Source: Chrysochromulina parva
Taxonomy: Eukaryota; Haptophyta; Prymnesiales; Chrysochromulinaceae
Length of the DNA: 57,922 bases
Direction of reading: 5' to 3'
Assembly (NCBI GenBank): GCA_002887195.1
Contig: PJAB01000030.1
Span: 1-57,922, forward strand
Part shown: positions 28,351 to 37,710 of the stretch, in pieces
How the letters are laid out: each line of letters opens with the position of its first letter
How positions within the stretch are numbered: the first letter of the stretch is position 1
Made by a program: the position numbers and the translations under genes
The notes under the pieces: generated by a model
Databases searched by the model: none
Told to the model about the DNA's origin: nothing
Seen by the model: only the letters and a program-made list of their open reading frames with translations

Positions 28351-30612
28351 TCAGAAGGCGGCCGCGGCGGCATCGGCAACTTGAGCGTTGAGTGATTTGG
28401 CGTACGGCGAGTTCTGCAGCAGCCTTTGTGCCGGATCAAACTTGCCAATGCGGCTCGCTCGTGGAGAGGCCAGCGGGCCTGCGGCCGCCACCATCGGTGG
28501 CGGCGGGAGGGGCAACGACCGCGAGGGCGGCGCGGCATTTCCATTGAGCAAGGTCTGAACGAGAGGATCCACAGTCGAATTCGCGCCCTTGGGCGGTTCG
28601 AGCGTCTCAGCGAGGAGGCGATCGAGGCGACGCGAGGCGGCGGTGGCCTTGGGGCCGCTCAGCATGGGCCCGACAGACGCCGCCTCGGCTGCCTCCGCGT
28701 CGGCCAACTCGCGTGCCATGTTCGATGGAGCACTCATCGAGTCCAACCCTTCTGCCTCACGCTGGAGCCGGAACTGCTCGAAGGACGCCTCCTCCTTTGC
28801 TCGGAAGAGCCGATTCATCGCATAGACCTGCGCGCGGAAGATCTCGCGCTCCTCGCGCGCGTGGAACGTCTCCTCGCGCTTATGCTCGCGCCGCGCGTGC
28901 CGCTCCTTTTCTTGCTGCTGCTGCTGCTGCCACACCGTGGCCGCCTTGCGCGCCTTGGCGTCGTCGAGGTCATAATCCCGTTGCCCCTCCCGCGGGCGCG
29001 CCAGACGCGCCACGATCGCCGCATCGCGCTCGTCGCCGCTGTCCGCGCCAAGGTCTCTTTCCCCTGGCCCACCCCACGTGCGGTTGAGTCCGTGATTCAA
29101 CAGGAGAGCCATCTTCGCGTCGGCAATCTGCAAGTCGGCGTCGGTCGTGCCGCTCGAGGATGAGCGCCCACCGCAGCGCTCGCCCGGCGGGCCGCTCTTC
29201 CTGCTGCCAGCGGCGGACCCCCCGTCGGCACCGCTGCGGGCGCTCACGTCTTTGCTCTTTCTCGCTACGGAGGGCCATCCCGCGCACGCGGACTTACTGA
29301 TGAGGCTGCTTGCCGTGCGGTATGGCTTGAGCTTGTCCTCCTCAGAGATCGGGTCCGGATACATGAGATCGCGCCCGTGCCGCGGGCTGCTCGGACGCGG
29401 GCGCGGGGGTGGCGAGGAGGGCTGCGCCGTCTCGGGCGCCTCGTCGTACTCCGCGCCGCGCGATCGCTTGAACTCCCCATACGCGCTCGCGTCCCGAGCG
29501 GCCATGAGCTTGTTGATCGCGTAGACCTGCGAGCGCCACACTTCGCGCTCCTCCTCCTTCGTGCGGATCTCCTCCTTACGCGACTCCTTCCCCTTGACGC
29601 TCTCCGCGGCCTCCGCCTCCGCTTGAAGCCTCGCGCGCGCCACCTCGTCCGACGCCGCCCGCAGCCTCTTTTGGATCGCAGCCTCTTTCGCCTGTGCCTC
29701 CCGCCCCTTCGACTCTTCGAACTCGGCCATCTCGCGATCGTGACGCGCCTCGATGGCGTCAATTTCGCTGCGGCGCGCGGCCACGAAGACGCGGAACGCC
29801 CCATCGTCGCGCGCCGCCATGAGCGTGTTGATTGCGTAAACCTCCGCTCGCCTCTGCTCGGCCGCCTCCTTGAGGTCGCGCGACTTCTGCTCCATTTTGT
29901 TGGCGCGCGTCTTGGCCTCGGTCAAGCGCTGTCGCTCCTCGGCCTGCTGTTGCTCGCGCTGCTCGCGCTGCTCACGCAGTCGACGCACCGCGCGCAGCCG
30001 CAGCTGCTCGATCGCATCCGCGTCCATCACGCCGCCAGCTCCGGCTCCGCCGCTGCTGCTGGTGCGCAGGTGCGCTGCAGGCCCGCCTGTCAGAAGGCCC
30101 TCCGCTGCCACGGCGGCGCTGCTGCTGCTGCTGCTTGCACCGGCGCTTGAGCCGGCGCTGCCAGGCCCCGCGGGCCGGCGCAGCGCCTCGGGAGGTGCGC
30201 GCGCCACCAACTTGCCTGCGAGGCTGCGGCCAAGAGCCAGAGGAGCTCCAGGAGGACTGATCTGTCCCGACGCTGATGACGAAGAGGAGCTGCCGGTGGC
30301 GTCATCGCCATACACGGGGCGGCCGGCTCCATGATGTGACGTCCCTGTGGCGCTGAATATGAGCAGTGGCCGCGTGGCTGCCACACCTCGCACGTCCATG
30401 TTGAGCGAATGGCTCGTCAGCGAAGGCCGGCCCTGCTTCGTCGGAAGGGTCGGGAGCTTCGGTGGCTCCAGCTGTACAGGACGTACTAATAAGGGCTTCG
30501 CGCTCCCCGTGAGGCCGAGGCCCAAGCCGTCCATCGTTGCGATCAGCAGGGGACTGGGGTTGAAGAGTTGAACGACGAAGGAAGTGCCAACTCTCGGCCG
30601 CACATCATTCAT
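28351..30612 (-). CDS. Coiled-coil protein with three VYAxNxL repeat units, function unknown
   Basis: 753 residues from the first ATG, one exon. I do not recognise the family. The N-terminal 190 residues are Ser/Gly/Ala-rich and probably disordered. Then come charged helices (REQREQREQQQAEERQRL and others) and three copies of a motif of about 22 residues: RAEVYAINTLMAARDDGAF, RSQVYAINKLMAARDASAY and RAQVYAMNRLFRAKEEASF, near residues 254, 360 and 594. Each sits just after a run of Glu/Arg coiled coil and before a Phe-rich FxxF. The unit can be written R-x-x-V-Y-A-x-N-x-L-x-x-A-[RK]-[DE]-x-x-[AS]-[FY]. Spacers are Pro/Ser-rich. No membrane segment. A cytoskeletal or axonemal scaffold is possible but unsupported. 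It is head-to-head with the BolA gene, 188 bp apart. Confidence 0.75.
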   Translation of the reverse strand: MNDVRPRVGTSFVVQLFNPSPLLIATMDGLGLGLTGSAKPLLVRPVQLEPPKLPTLPTKQGRPSLTSHSLNMDVRGVAATRPLLIFSATGTSHHGAGRPVYGDDATGSSSSSSASGQISPPGAPLALGRSLAGKLVARAPPEALRRPAGPGSAGSSAGASSSSSSAAVAAEGLLTGGPAAHLRTSSSGGAGAGGVMDADAIEQLRLRAVRRLREQREQREQQQAEERQRLTEAKTRANKMEQKSRDLKEAAEQRRAEVYAINTLMAARDDGAFRVFVAARRSEIDAIEARHDREMAEFEESKGREAQAKEAAIQKRLRAASDEVARARLQAEAEAAESVKGKESRKEEIRTKEEEREVWRSQVYAINKLMAARDASAYGEFKRSRGAEYDEAPETAQPSSPPPRPRPSSPRHGRDLMYPDPISEEDKLKPYRTASSLISKSACAGWPSVARKSKDVSARSGADGGSAAGSRKSGPPGERCGGRSSSSGTTDADLQIADAKMALLLNHGLNRTWGGPGERDLGADSGDERDAAIVARLARPREGQRDYDLDDAKARKAATVWQQQQQQEKERHARREHKREETFHAREEREIFRAQVYAMNRLFRAKEEASFEQFRLQREAEGLDSMSAPSNMARELADAEAAEAASVGPMLSGPKATAASRRLDRLLAETLEPPKGANSTVDPLVQTLLNGNAAPPSRSLPLPPPPMVAAAGPLASPRASRIGKFDPAQRLLQNSPYAKSLNAQVADAAAAAF

Positions 30613-30800
30613 GGACACACCTCACGGCACATTCACGCGTTGTAGGTCGACCCGGGGTCAACCTGACCTTGTCGTTCGTTCTGAGTAGACCAATTCTCTT
30701 TTTTGCAGCCCGTTCACAGATCGCATGACTTTCACGCTCCACGGCACCAGGCCTTCAAGGCAGCCTCCAACCGGAGCTTGACCGACGACGGCTGACGTTC
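30613..30800. promoter_or_regulatory. Putative bidirectional promoter, coiled-coil gene (-) / BolA gene (+)
   Basis: Only 188 bp separate the two start codons. No TATA box is obvious; a pyrimidine run CTCTTTTTTGCAG lies at about 30696-30708. Confidence 0.4.
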
Positions 30801-31067
30801 ATGCCGGTGACCGCCGCGGAGCTGACGGAGCTGCTCACCGGCAGCTCGCTCGTGCCAGAGCACGTCGAGGTCGTCGATACGAGCGACGGTTGCGGCTCTA
30901 AGTTTGAGGCCATTGTCGTATGCGCAGCCTTCGACGGCATGGGGTTGCTCGACCGCCAGCGTGCGGTGAATGACGTGATAGCCGAACCGATGAAGGCCAT
31001 CCACGCCTTTAGCATGAAGACATGGACGCCCAAGCAGTACGAGGCCAAACAACAAACGAGCAGCTGA
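30801..31067 (+). CDS. BOLA2: BolA-like protein (BOLA2 type)
   Basis: 88 residues, ATG 30801, the usual length for cytosolic BOLA2. It matches the family along its whole length: LTELL, EHVEVVDTSDGCGSKFEAIV with the conserved Cys, VVCAAFDGMGLLDRQRAVNDV, then IHAFSMKTWTPKQYEA with the invariant His. BolA proteins pair with monothiol glutaredoxins through a shared [2Fe-2S] cluster in iron-sulfur trafficking and iron sensing. No targeting peptide is visible, so cytosol or nucleus is expected. Confidence 0.93.
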   Translation: MPVTAAELTELLTGSSLVPEHVEVVDTSDGCGSKFEAIVVCAAFDGMGLLDRQRAVNDVIAEPMKAIHAFSMKTWTPKQYEAKQQTSS

Positions 31068-31416
31068 CCGACCGACTGATGGAGCGCTCCTATGATACTC
31101 GTTTTGTGGTCGTTTGTGTTACGACACACGTGCCATGCACCAGCGGCATCGATGACCAAGTGCTTAGCGCCGTCGATAAGAAAGGTCTGGTTGCCAAAGG
31201 CAAAGCAGTATTCGCCCGCTTTGATGACAAGCTGCATGTGGAAAATTGCTACGAAGCAAGAGGTGCTGCCGAGGACGGTACGGTAACAGATCAGGAAGCC
31301 TAACCTGGAGTTGTTGAGTGATTTACTTACTGTGGACCGATCATCCGTGATCTCGTGTGATCGAAATTCCACGAAAATGACCAAAGACGAGCGCTCCCTT
31401 TCAAAGCCCGTCCACA
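31068..31416. other. Intergenic gap between BolA and PDZ genes
   Basis: Probable 3' end of BolA and promoter of the PDZ gene. Contains a GATCTCGTGTGATCGAAATT stretch just upstream of the PDZ start. No gene seen. Confidence 0.5.
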
Positions 31417-32567
31417 ATGTCGTTCTTTGGAAAGATGTTCTCGTCCGCACCCCTCGGATCCTCGCAGGACGAGAACGCCTCGTCCTCCTCGGCCAACGCG
31501 TCTTCACCCGGAGGTCCGTTCCGCATGCTCAAGAGCCGCAAGGCAACGCGCAGCAGTCCGTACGGCGGCGGCCGGCAGCACAGCAAGCTTGACTCTTCGA
31601 ACTACAAGGAGAGCATGCTTGGAGGGGATGAGGATGCCTCCGACTCGTGGGTGGCCGAAAAGCACGTCGGCCTCAAGATTGATCGGTCTTCCAAGGAGCC
31701 CAAGCATGGGATCAAGTTGCAGACGCACCCCACACTCGGCGTGATCGTGTCGGGCCTGAACCCGACCGGCCAGGCAGCGCGCAACGGCCTGAACGTGGGC
31801 GATCAGCTGCGCGCCATCGACGGCGAGGAGGTCAAATCGCACGTGGCGGCCATGCAGATCCTCGACATGGCGGCAGAGGGGCGGCGGCTCACGCTGACGG
31901 CGTCGGGCTCAACGCGTGCGGTGACGCTCGACAAGACCAAGGGCGATCTTGGCATGACGTGCTCCAACCTGGCGCACACGACGCGCGGCGTGCTGCTCAA
32001 GCGCATCCGAAGGGGCTCGCTGGCCGATGCGGCGGCAATCTACTGCGGCGACACGATCATCGCAGTGAACGAGCAGCTCGTGGATTCGCATGAACAGGCG
32101 GTGTCGCTCATGAATGAGTGCCTCGGCGAGGTGCGCCTCGTGCTCTGGGGCCAGTCGACTGAGGTCACCCTCGGCAAGCTCGGTGTCGACATGCCCCTCG
32201 GGATCACCGTCGTGGACCAGGATCGTGTAGGGCGGCCAGGTGTCAAGGTGCAATAAAGCCACTGATCGCCAACGGTTGTCGTCACTGATTGCCACTGATT
32301 GCCACTGATTGCCACGCATTGAACCCTGCTCGTACATCGCAGGTGGAGAAAGTAGTCACCCACGGACTTGTGTTCAAGGCTGGGATTTCGGTAGGCGACA
32401 CGCTCCTGAGCGTCGATGGCGTGATCTGCATCAACCATGTGCAGGCCGTTGCGCTCCTGACCCGCAAGGACCCGAACACGGGCCTTCCGCTGAGTGAGAC
32501 CAAGGTGGGCGGTGACCTGATCGATTCCAACCTCAAGGTGGTCTTCATGAACAAGTACAACCACTGA
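31417..32567 (+). CDS. Three-PDZ-domain scaffold protein, two exons
   Basis: Exon 1 31417-32247, exon 2 32343-32567; the intron (95 bp, phase 0, GTGCAA...CGCAG) contains three tandem CACTGATTGC repeats. After a Ser-rich N-terminus there are three PDZ-like domains: GIKLQTHPTLGVIVSGLNPT with GDQLRAIDGEEV; GDLGMTCSNLAHTTRGVLLK with GDTIIAVNEQLV; and PLGITVVDQDRVGRPGVK, which runs across the splice site to VEKVVTHGLVFKAGISVGDT and LLSVDG. Splicing is needed to complete the third domain; without it the frame stops two codons later. No catalytic domain and no membrane segment, so an adaptor role is likely. The adjacent downstream gene on the same strand is a kinase; a functional link is only suggested by position. 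Confidence 0.85.
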
Positions 32568-32657
32568 GGCTCAGGCTGAGGGAAGTTCAGAGGGGAGAAG
32601 AAGAGGCGCCGCTTGCGCGTGGTCGTGGTGACAAGACCGCTGCGCGCCGCTACATGT

Positions 32658-35636
32658 ATGAGCCGTGCCCGTGGCACGTTTGACGGTCTGTGCCACTGTG
32701 TGCTGTCCGCGGGACGAGGTGCGAAACTGCGGCTGGGGGCAGGGAGGGCGGTCGAGGAGGGCGGGGTCCTGGGAGGGCATGAGGATGCGATCGCGATCGC
32801 AGTCGGGCATGCAGATTCGATACAATTGGGAGAGTTCGGCAATTCACACTGCAAATTCACACCTCGCTTCGGGCTGCAGACGTCTCCCCTCGACGCTCGG
32901 CTTCGACTCTGCACGTGCCCAGGAAAGCGTTGCGTGCGACTGGCCGCGCAAATGCGCCGGCTATTCATGCACGCGCGGCAGGGCTCTGCGCGTCTCGCCT
33001 TCCGTCTCGGCAGCGCAGCGGCGCAGCCGACGAAGCGCACGCCAGCCGTGGGCTTTGGCATCGAGACGCCGCTCCTGCTTGTCTTCTCCGGAGTGGTGGC
33101 TACATCCGTCATGCGCTCGTTAGCGCAGCGCCATGTGTCGGACGCTTCGTACTCCTCTAGTGCGCCCGCCGAGCACGAGGCGTCCAAGGAGGAGGAGGAG
33201 CCGTCCGTGACGACAGGTGCGCACCTGGAGGACCGCTACGAGGTGGGCGACGTCATCGGCTGCGGGCACTTTGCGACCGTGAGGCGTGGCGTAAACCGCG
33301 AGAGCGGCGAGGCCGTCGCGATCAAGACGATTGCGAAGAGTCGCACCGACGCGAGCACCATCCGGCGCGAGATCGCCATCCAGCGCATGGTGGGCGCACA
33401 TGAGAACATGGTCAGGCTGCGCGACGTCTTCGAGACGGAGAGTGAGTGGATAATCGTGATGGAGCTCGTGACGGGCGGCGAGCTCTTCGAGCGGCTCGTG
33501 ACGCAGGGGCCCTACTCTGAGAAGGAGGCCTCGCGCCTCATGCGCCAGCTCGCGCAGGGCGTCGCGTGGCTGCACCTGAATGGGATCTGCCATCGCGATC
33601 TCAAGCCCGAGAACCTCCTCCTGTCGGAGCCAGACGGGGCCACGGGCGAAGTGACGGTGAAGATCTGCGACTTCGGGCTCTCGGTGGCGCTCAAAGAGGA
33701 GGACGGCGACACCCTCCAGGAGAAGCAGGGCACGTGGGCCTACTGGGCGCCTGAGATGTTTGCGACGCATGGATACGGCAAGCAAGTCGATTTGTGGTCT
33801 CTCGGCGTGATCATGTACATCCTTCTCGCAGGGCAGCACCCCTTCGATGCCCCCGGCCGCACGGACGCGCAGATGCGCCAGAACATCCAAGCGGGCCAGC
33901 TCTCGTTTGCTCACGAGCAATGGACCGCCGTTTCGGAGGAGGCGAAACAGCTCATTCGGGCGCTGTTGCGCCATGAGCCCAGGGAACGCATGTCCTCCGA
34001 GATGCTGCTCACGCAAGCGTGGATTAAGGGGACGGGCGTGTCGGAGGTGCCCATCCGCGGCTCGGATACGAACCTGAAGGAGTACCAGCGCATGCGCAAG
34101 AAGTGGTCCACTGCGCTCGTCGCCTCGATGCACAAGCAGGCGGTCATTCGCAAGAGGCTTTCCGACCGTCGAGTGCCGCCGCCGCTGCCAACGCTGCCAC
34201 ACAGTGTGCCCGTTGAGGAGGCAGACGCGAACGTCGAGGCGCGTGAGCTGCTCGCGGATGCGTTTCAGGTCTTCGATCCGGAGGGGAAGGGCTACGTGGC
34301 GGCCACCGATCTCGCCGGGGTGATCCAACGGCTGGGGCAGCAGATGACGCCTGCCGAGGTCTCGCACATGGTGTCTGCCATGGATGAAGGCGGGAGTGGC
34401 AAGATTTACTATCAGCAGTACCTGAACATGGCGGCGACCACGATCAAGGAGAAGGAGACCCTCTTTCGCGAAGGGGACGTCATCTTCCGCGAAGGAGATC
34501 CGTCCGACTTCTTCTATCTGATCACGAGTGGGCGTGTGCGGCGCCTCACGAGGCCACCGCCCGAGCGCTTCGAAGCCTTCGTCGCAGCCGAGGAGGAGCT
34601 CGGCGCGGGCGACTATTTTGGCACCTCGGCCATCCTGGGCAGCGGCGAGCGCAAGCGCCACTCGACGATGATCGCCATGACCGAAGTTCGCGTGGTGCGC
34701 CTCGGCAGGGACGATTTCGAGCCCGAGCACGCGGTCGGCGACGATCGCTCCTCTTCTGACCCGGAGCACGTGCGCCGCCGTATGACGTCGAGCACGCACG
34801 TCGTGCCCGGCAGCGCCGGCAGCCCGAGCAGTAGCATGAGCGGTAGCAGCGCTAGCGGCAGCAGCAGAGGCGGCAGCAGCACTAGCAGCGCTAGCAGCAC
34901 TAGCAGCACTAGCGGTACTAGCAGCACTAGCAGCACTAGCAGCAGCAGTAGGAGTGGGCTGGCCACGGCCGCGGGAGTGGGCTCTGCAGGAGGGGAGAGG
35001 GGGGGCAGTAGGAATGGGCTGGCCACGGCCGCGGCCTCAGCAGCGCCCCTCATACCCAACCCCGCCGCCGGCAGCAGCGGCGCCAACCGAGACGGCGGCA
35101 GAAGCAGCGCTGACGGCGATAGCGCCCATCGTGATCCCCATCACACACCCGAGAACTCGCTCATGCCGCCACGGCGGCCGACGGCGAATGCGAGCCGCTC
35201 GGTGCTTCGCTCCCTCCGCTTCATTCGCATGATGAGCAACAACGAGCAGCGACGGTATGCCAAGGGGGAGCATCTATTCAGGGAAGGGGAGGACGCTCGT
35301 CACATGTTCATCATCACGAGCGGGCGCGTGCAGGTTGCCTGTGAGGGCAAGGACGGGCGCCGATACACCATCGGGCAGCGCGGCGCGGGCGAGTGCTGCG
35401 GTGAGACCTCATGCCTCTCGAGGTCGACACGCAACTCGACCGTCACGTGTGTCAGTGACGAAGGGTGCGAGTGCATGTGCATCCGACGCGAGGACTTCCT
35501 CGCTCTCGTGCGTGGCTCGTGGGACGTGGCACAGGACTTGGTAGCCGTCTCCGAGCGACATAAGAAGGAGAAGGCACGTCGCGTCAACTTCCTGCGCACG
35601 CGCGACGAGGTCGACGGCGAGGATGATGACTTCTGA
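32658..35636 (+). CDS. CAMK/CDPK-like protein kinase with degenerate EF-hands and two C-terminal cyclic-nucleotide-binding domains
   Basis: About 992 residues from ATG 32658; a later in-frame ATG at 32952 (MRRLFMHARQGSARLAFRLG) starts an Arg-rich possible transit peptide, so the true start is uncertain. The kinase spans roughly residues 194-455: IGCGHFATV loop, AIKTIAK lysine, HRDLKPENLLL, CDFGLS and GTWAYWAPE. An EF-hand pair follows near 530-595 (FDPEGKGYVAATDL; MDEGGSGKIYYQQYL); both loops lack several calcium ligands. Two cNMP-binding folds come next, near 600-690 (FREGDPSDFFYLITSGRVRR) and 865-955 (FREGEDARHMFIITSGRVQV, then CCGETSCLSRSTRNSTVTC). They are separated by a Ser-rich tract with AGCACT repeats and a duplicated SGLATAA/NGLATAA segment. 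PKG-type kinases carry the cNMP domains before the kinase, so this order is unusual. Dual calcium and cyclic-nucleotide control is inference. Confidence 0.85.
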   Translation: MSRARGTFDGLCHCVLSAGRGAKLRLGAGRAVEEGGVLGGHEDAIAIAVGHADSIQLGEFGNSHCKFTPRFGLQTSPLDARLRLCTCPGKRCVRLAAQMRRLFMHARQGSARLAFRLGSAAAQPTKRTPAVGFGIETPLLLVFSGVVATSVMRSLAQRHVSDASYSSSAPAEHEASKEEEEPSVTTGAHLEDRYEVGDVIGCGHFATVRRGVNRESGEAVAIKTIAKSRTDASTIRREIAIQRMVGAHENMVRLRDVFETESEWIIVMELVTGGELFERLVTQGPYSEKEASRLMRQLAQGVAWLHLNGICHRDLKPENLLLSEPDGATGEVTVKICDFGLSVALKEEDGDTLQEKQGTWAYWAPEMFATHGYGKQVDLWSLGVIMYILLAGQHPFDAPGRTDAQMRQNIQAGQLSFAHEQWTAVSEEAKQLIRALLRHEPRERMSSEMLLTQAWIKGTGVSEVPIRGSDTNLKEYQRMRKKWSTALVASMHKQAVIRKRLSDRRVPPPLPTLPHSVPVEEADANVEARELLADAFQVFDPEGKGYVAATDLAGVIQRLGQQMTPAEVSHMVSAMDEGGSGKIYYQQYLNMAATTIKEKETLFREGDVIFREGDPSDFFYLITSGRVRRLTRPPPERFEAFVAAEEELGAGDYFGTSAILGSGERKRHSTMIAMTEVRVVRLGRDDFEPEHAVGDDRSSSDPEHVRRRMTSSTHVVPGSAGSPSSSMSGSSASGSSRGGSSTSSASSTSSTSGTSSTSSTSSSSRSGLATAAGVGSAGGERGGSRNGLATAAASAAPLIPNPAAGSSGANRDGGRSSADGDSAHRDPHHTPENSLMPPRRPTANASRSVLRSLRFIRMMSNNEQRRYAKGEHLFREGEDARHMFIITSGRVQVACEGKDGRRYTIGQRGAGECCGETSCLSRSTRNSTVTCVSDEGCECMCIRREDFLALVRGSWDVAQDLVAVSERHKKEKARRVNFLRTRDEVDGEDDDF

Positions 35637-36256
35637 GCAATGAGTGAGCAGCTCGTCAGCGCGAAGGTGATGGCCTCTGAGAAAGGAGCCCTCAGCTGAC
35701 GGCGCAAGACTCGAATGCAAAACGAAATCTATCCTTCATATATGCAGGACAGTCGAGCAGGATGCACAGTCATACAGGCCGCCACCCCCACATATGTGAT
35801 GTGAGAGGTCGAATCGCGCCGTGCCAATGCGAACGGAGATTGCAGATTCTGAGATGACGCGGCGTGATGGATCATTACATTGATCCTCCGCTCCACGCTG
35901 TTCATAGTACGCAGAGGCCACGCCACGCGCGGCACACGCGGTTCGTCGGTCCAGACGGTCGACGCCCGGGCCCGCGCCGGTAGCGCGTTTTATCGCGGCT
36001 CGCGTTGAACCGCTTGATTCGTTAGGAGATTCAGGTTTCAGCTTTCAGGTAATAGTCCCACGCACATGCGCGTATAAGCATGATCATGACATGATGACCG
36101 TGAGGCACAAAGCCTGATTCGGCCTGGCACATTACCTTGGAACTTAAAACGGGCCCTTGCTCGCATCGGGAATCCGGGTCCCGGCTGACCGTCACCCAGG
36201 GAGAGCGAAGGTGTGCCCTGTGCCGGGCCGAGGCAAGAGGCTCAGGCTCATCTCGG
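35637..36256. other. Convergent intergenic region
   Basis: Between the kinase (+) and LRR (-) genes. Includes moderately AT-rich DNA and short CATATATG/CATATGTG words. No gene, RNA or strong repeat recognised. Confidence 0.5.
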
Positions 36257-37630
36257 CTACGCGCGGAGGGACGCGCGTAGGGATGCCATCTTGAGGGTTG
36301 CCTCGTCGACCGGCTCCGCGTACCGGGGCAGCGCCGAGGTGAAGAGGTCGTACTCGCCGACAAAATCGACTCCCCCTTCACGCATGGTGACGCTCACCGC
36401 GTCGGACACGCGCCGCGGCCGCGTGGCCTTGAGGTGAGCGAGGAGTACTGGCAGGCCTGTTAGGTAGAGCTGGAGCTGCTCGTGATCGAGCGGGTTATCG
36501 GCGATGCCGAGCAGCGTGAGCGTGTTCGAGAGCTTGTACAGCTCGTGCGGTAGCCTCGTGATTTGATTGCGGTCCAGATAGATCTTCTTGATGCGCGTCA
36601 TCTGGGTCACCTCGCCAGGCAGCTCGGTCAGCTTATTCTCCGCGAGGTCGAGGAACTCGACATGCGTGAGCTGGAAAATCTCGATTGGCGCCGCAAGCAG
36701 CTTCTGCTTACGCAGGCTAAGAACGTTCGTCTCGAGGCAGTGCTCGAGCCGGAGGGAATAGGCTACGATGGTTTCGGTGCCGTCGCCGATGGCGCGGAGC
36801 TCTCGCGCAAGCGCCGCCTCCTGCGACATGATCTTGTCGCTCTCGATGCGCGACTGCGCGGCGACCTTGTTGTACTCCACCGCAATGTCCGACTCGCGGA
36901 TCGGCCGCTCCTGCTCGATCTTCTTGAGCGCCACTACCGCGTCGTACACGAGCTCAATACGCGTGAGCTCCTTGAGCGTCTCAAGGTACATGTGCGTCCC
37001 CTCTTTCTGCAGCTCGAGCTCGCGCTTCTTGGAGCGCAGCAGCCCCGGGCACGAGCACTCCCATACGTTGAGCAGCCCCGGCCGCGCCATGATCTTGGAT
37101 AGGATGTCGGTCGCAGTCCGGTATGCCTCCTCCTGCACGCGCGACACTGTGAGGAGCTGCTTGTAGTACGCATTTGTCTCGCGCGTGTTGGCCTCGATTT
37201 GCTTCCAGTGCTCTGAGGCCTGCAGCATCAGCTCACCCGTACGCCGGCAATATCGTGCAATCGAGCCCTCGTGCGTAAACATCGGCAGCAGCTCCTGTGA
37301 GCTGCTGCCGTAGTTGATCCTTTTCACCGCTACTTTTAGGCCGATGGCCTCGGCGCGCTTCGGGTCGAGGCCGGGCACAGGGTGCGCACCCCACTTGACC
37401 AGTAATGCGTCTGCTTCCCTCGCGCGTGCGCGCCAGTCGTCTACCACAACCTCCTTTTTCTCCGGCATCGCGCCCGCAGACGGAACAGTAGTGGCGGAGC
37501 GCTCGGGGTCGTAACCGCGGAAGCGGCGTTCTGATTCAAAAGTTGCTGGGGATTGCAAAGAACACGGCACCGATACAATAGTTCCCGGCAGTTCTTGGTG
37601 GGGCGGTGTTCGCATCGCCCATATTTCCAT
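36257..37630 (-). CDS. Leucine-rich-repeat protein with long helical N-terminal region
   Basis: 457 residues from ATG 37630; other in-frame ATGs lie at 37615 and 37468 (MPEKKEVVVDDWRARAREAD), the last being where clearly structured sequence begins. Residues 60-290 are helical and charged with no known domain. Residues of about 290-400 hold three to four LRRs of the LxxLxLxxNxLxxLP type: VLSLRKQKLLAAPIEIFQL, EFLDLAENKLTELPGEV, KIYLDRNQITRLPHELY and TLLGIADNPL. The C-terminus is not recognised. No signal peptide, so probably intracellular and a protein-binding component. It is head-to-head with the HPAT-like gene, with about 80 bp between the outer start codons. Confidence 0.78.
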   Translation of the reverse strand: MEIWAMRTPPHQELPGTIVSVPCSLQSPATFESERRFRGYDPERSATTVPSAGAMPEKKEVVVDDWRARAREADALLVKWGAHPVPGLDPKRAEAIGLKVAVKRINYGSSSQELLPMFTHEGSIARYCRRTGELMLQASEHWKQIEANTRETNAYYKQLLTVSRVQEEAYRTATDILSKIMARPGLLNVWECSCPGLLRSKKRELELQKEGTHMYLETLKELTRIELVYDAVVALKKIEQERPIRESDIAVEYNKVAAQSRIESDKIMSQEAALARELRAIGDGTETIVAYSLRLEHCLETNVLSLRKQKLLAAPIEIFQLTHVEFLDLAENKLTELPGEVTQMTRIKKIYLDRNQITRLPHELYKLSNTLTLLGIADNPLDHEQLQLYLTGLPVLLAHLKATRPRRVSDAVSVTMREGGVDFVGEYDLFTSALPRYAEPVDEATLKMASLRASLRA

Positions 37631-37710
37631 ATTTGGGGGCGAACTTGTGTCGAATCAAGCCCAGCGACGGCCTTGCACAAGTCGGCATAACCACGGACTT
37701 GAAGGCGCGG

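Noticed and set aside
31022..31303. Small plus-strand open frame of 93 codons after BolA
   Set aside because: Overlaps the end of BolA in another frame, has no recognisable domain and no ATG-context support.
33120..34799. Long open frame (559 codons) on the minus strand across the kinase gene
   Set aside because: It is the antisense shadow of a strongly conserved kinase in GC-rich DNA; it starts and ends without relation to any domain and is Arg/His/Leu-rich.
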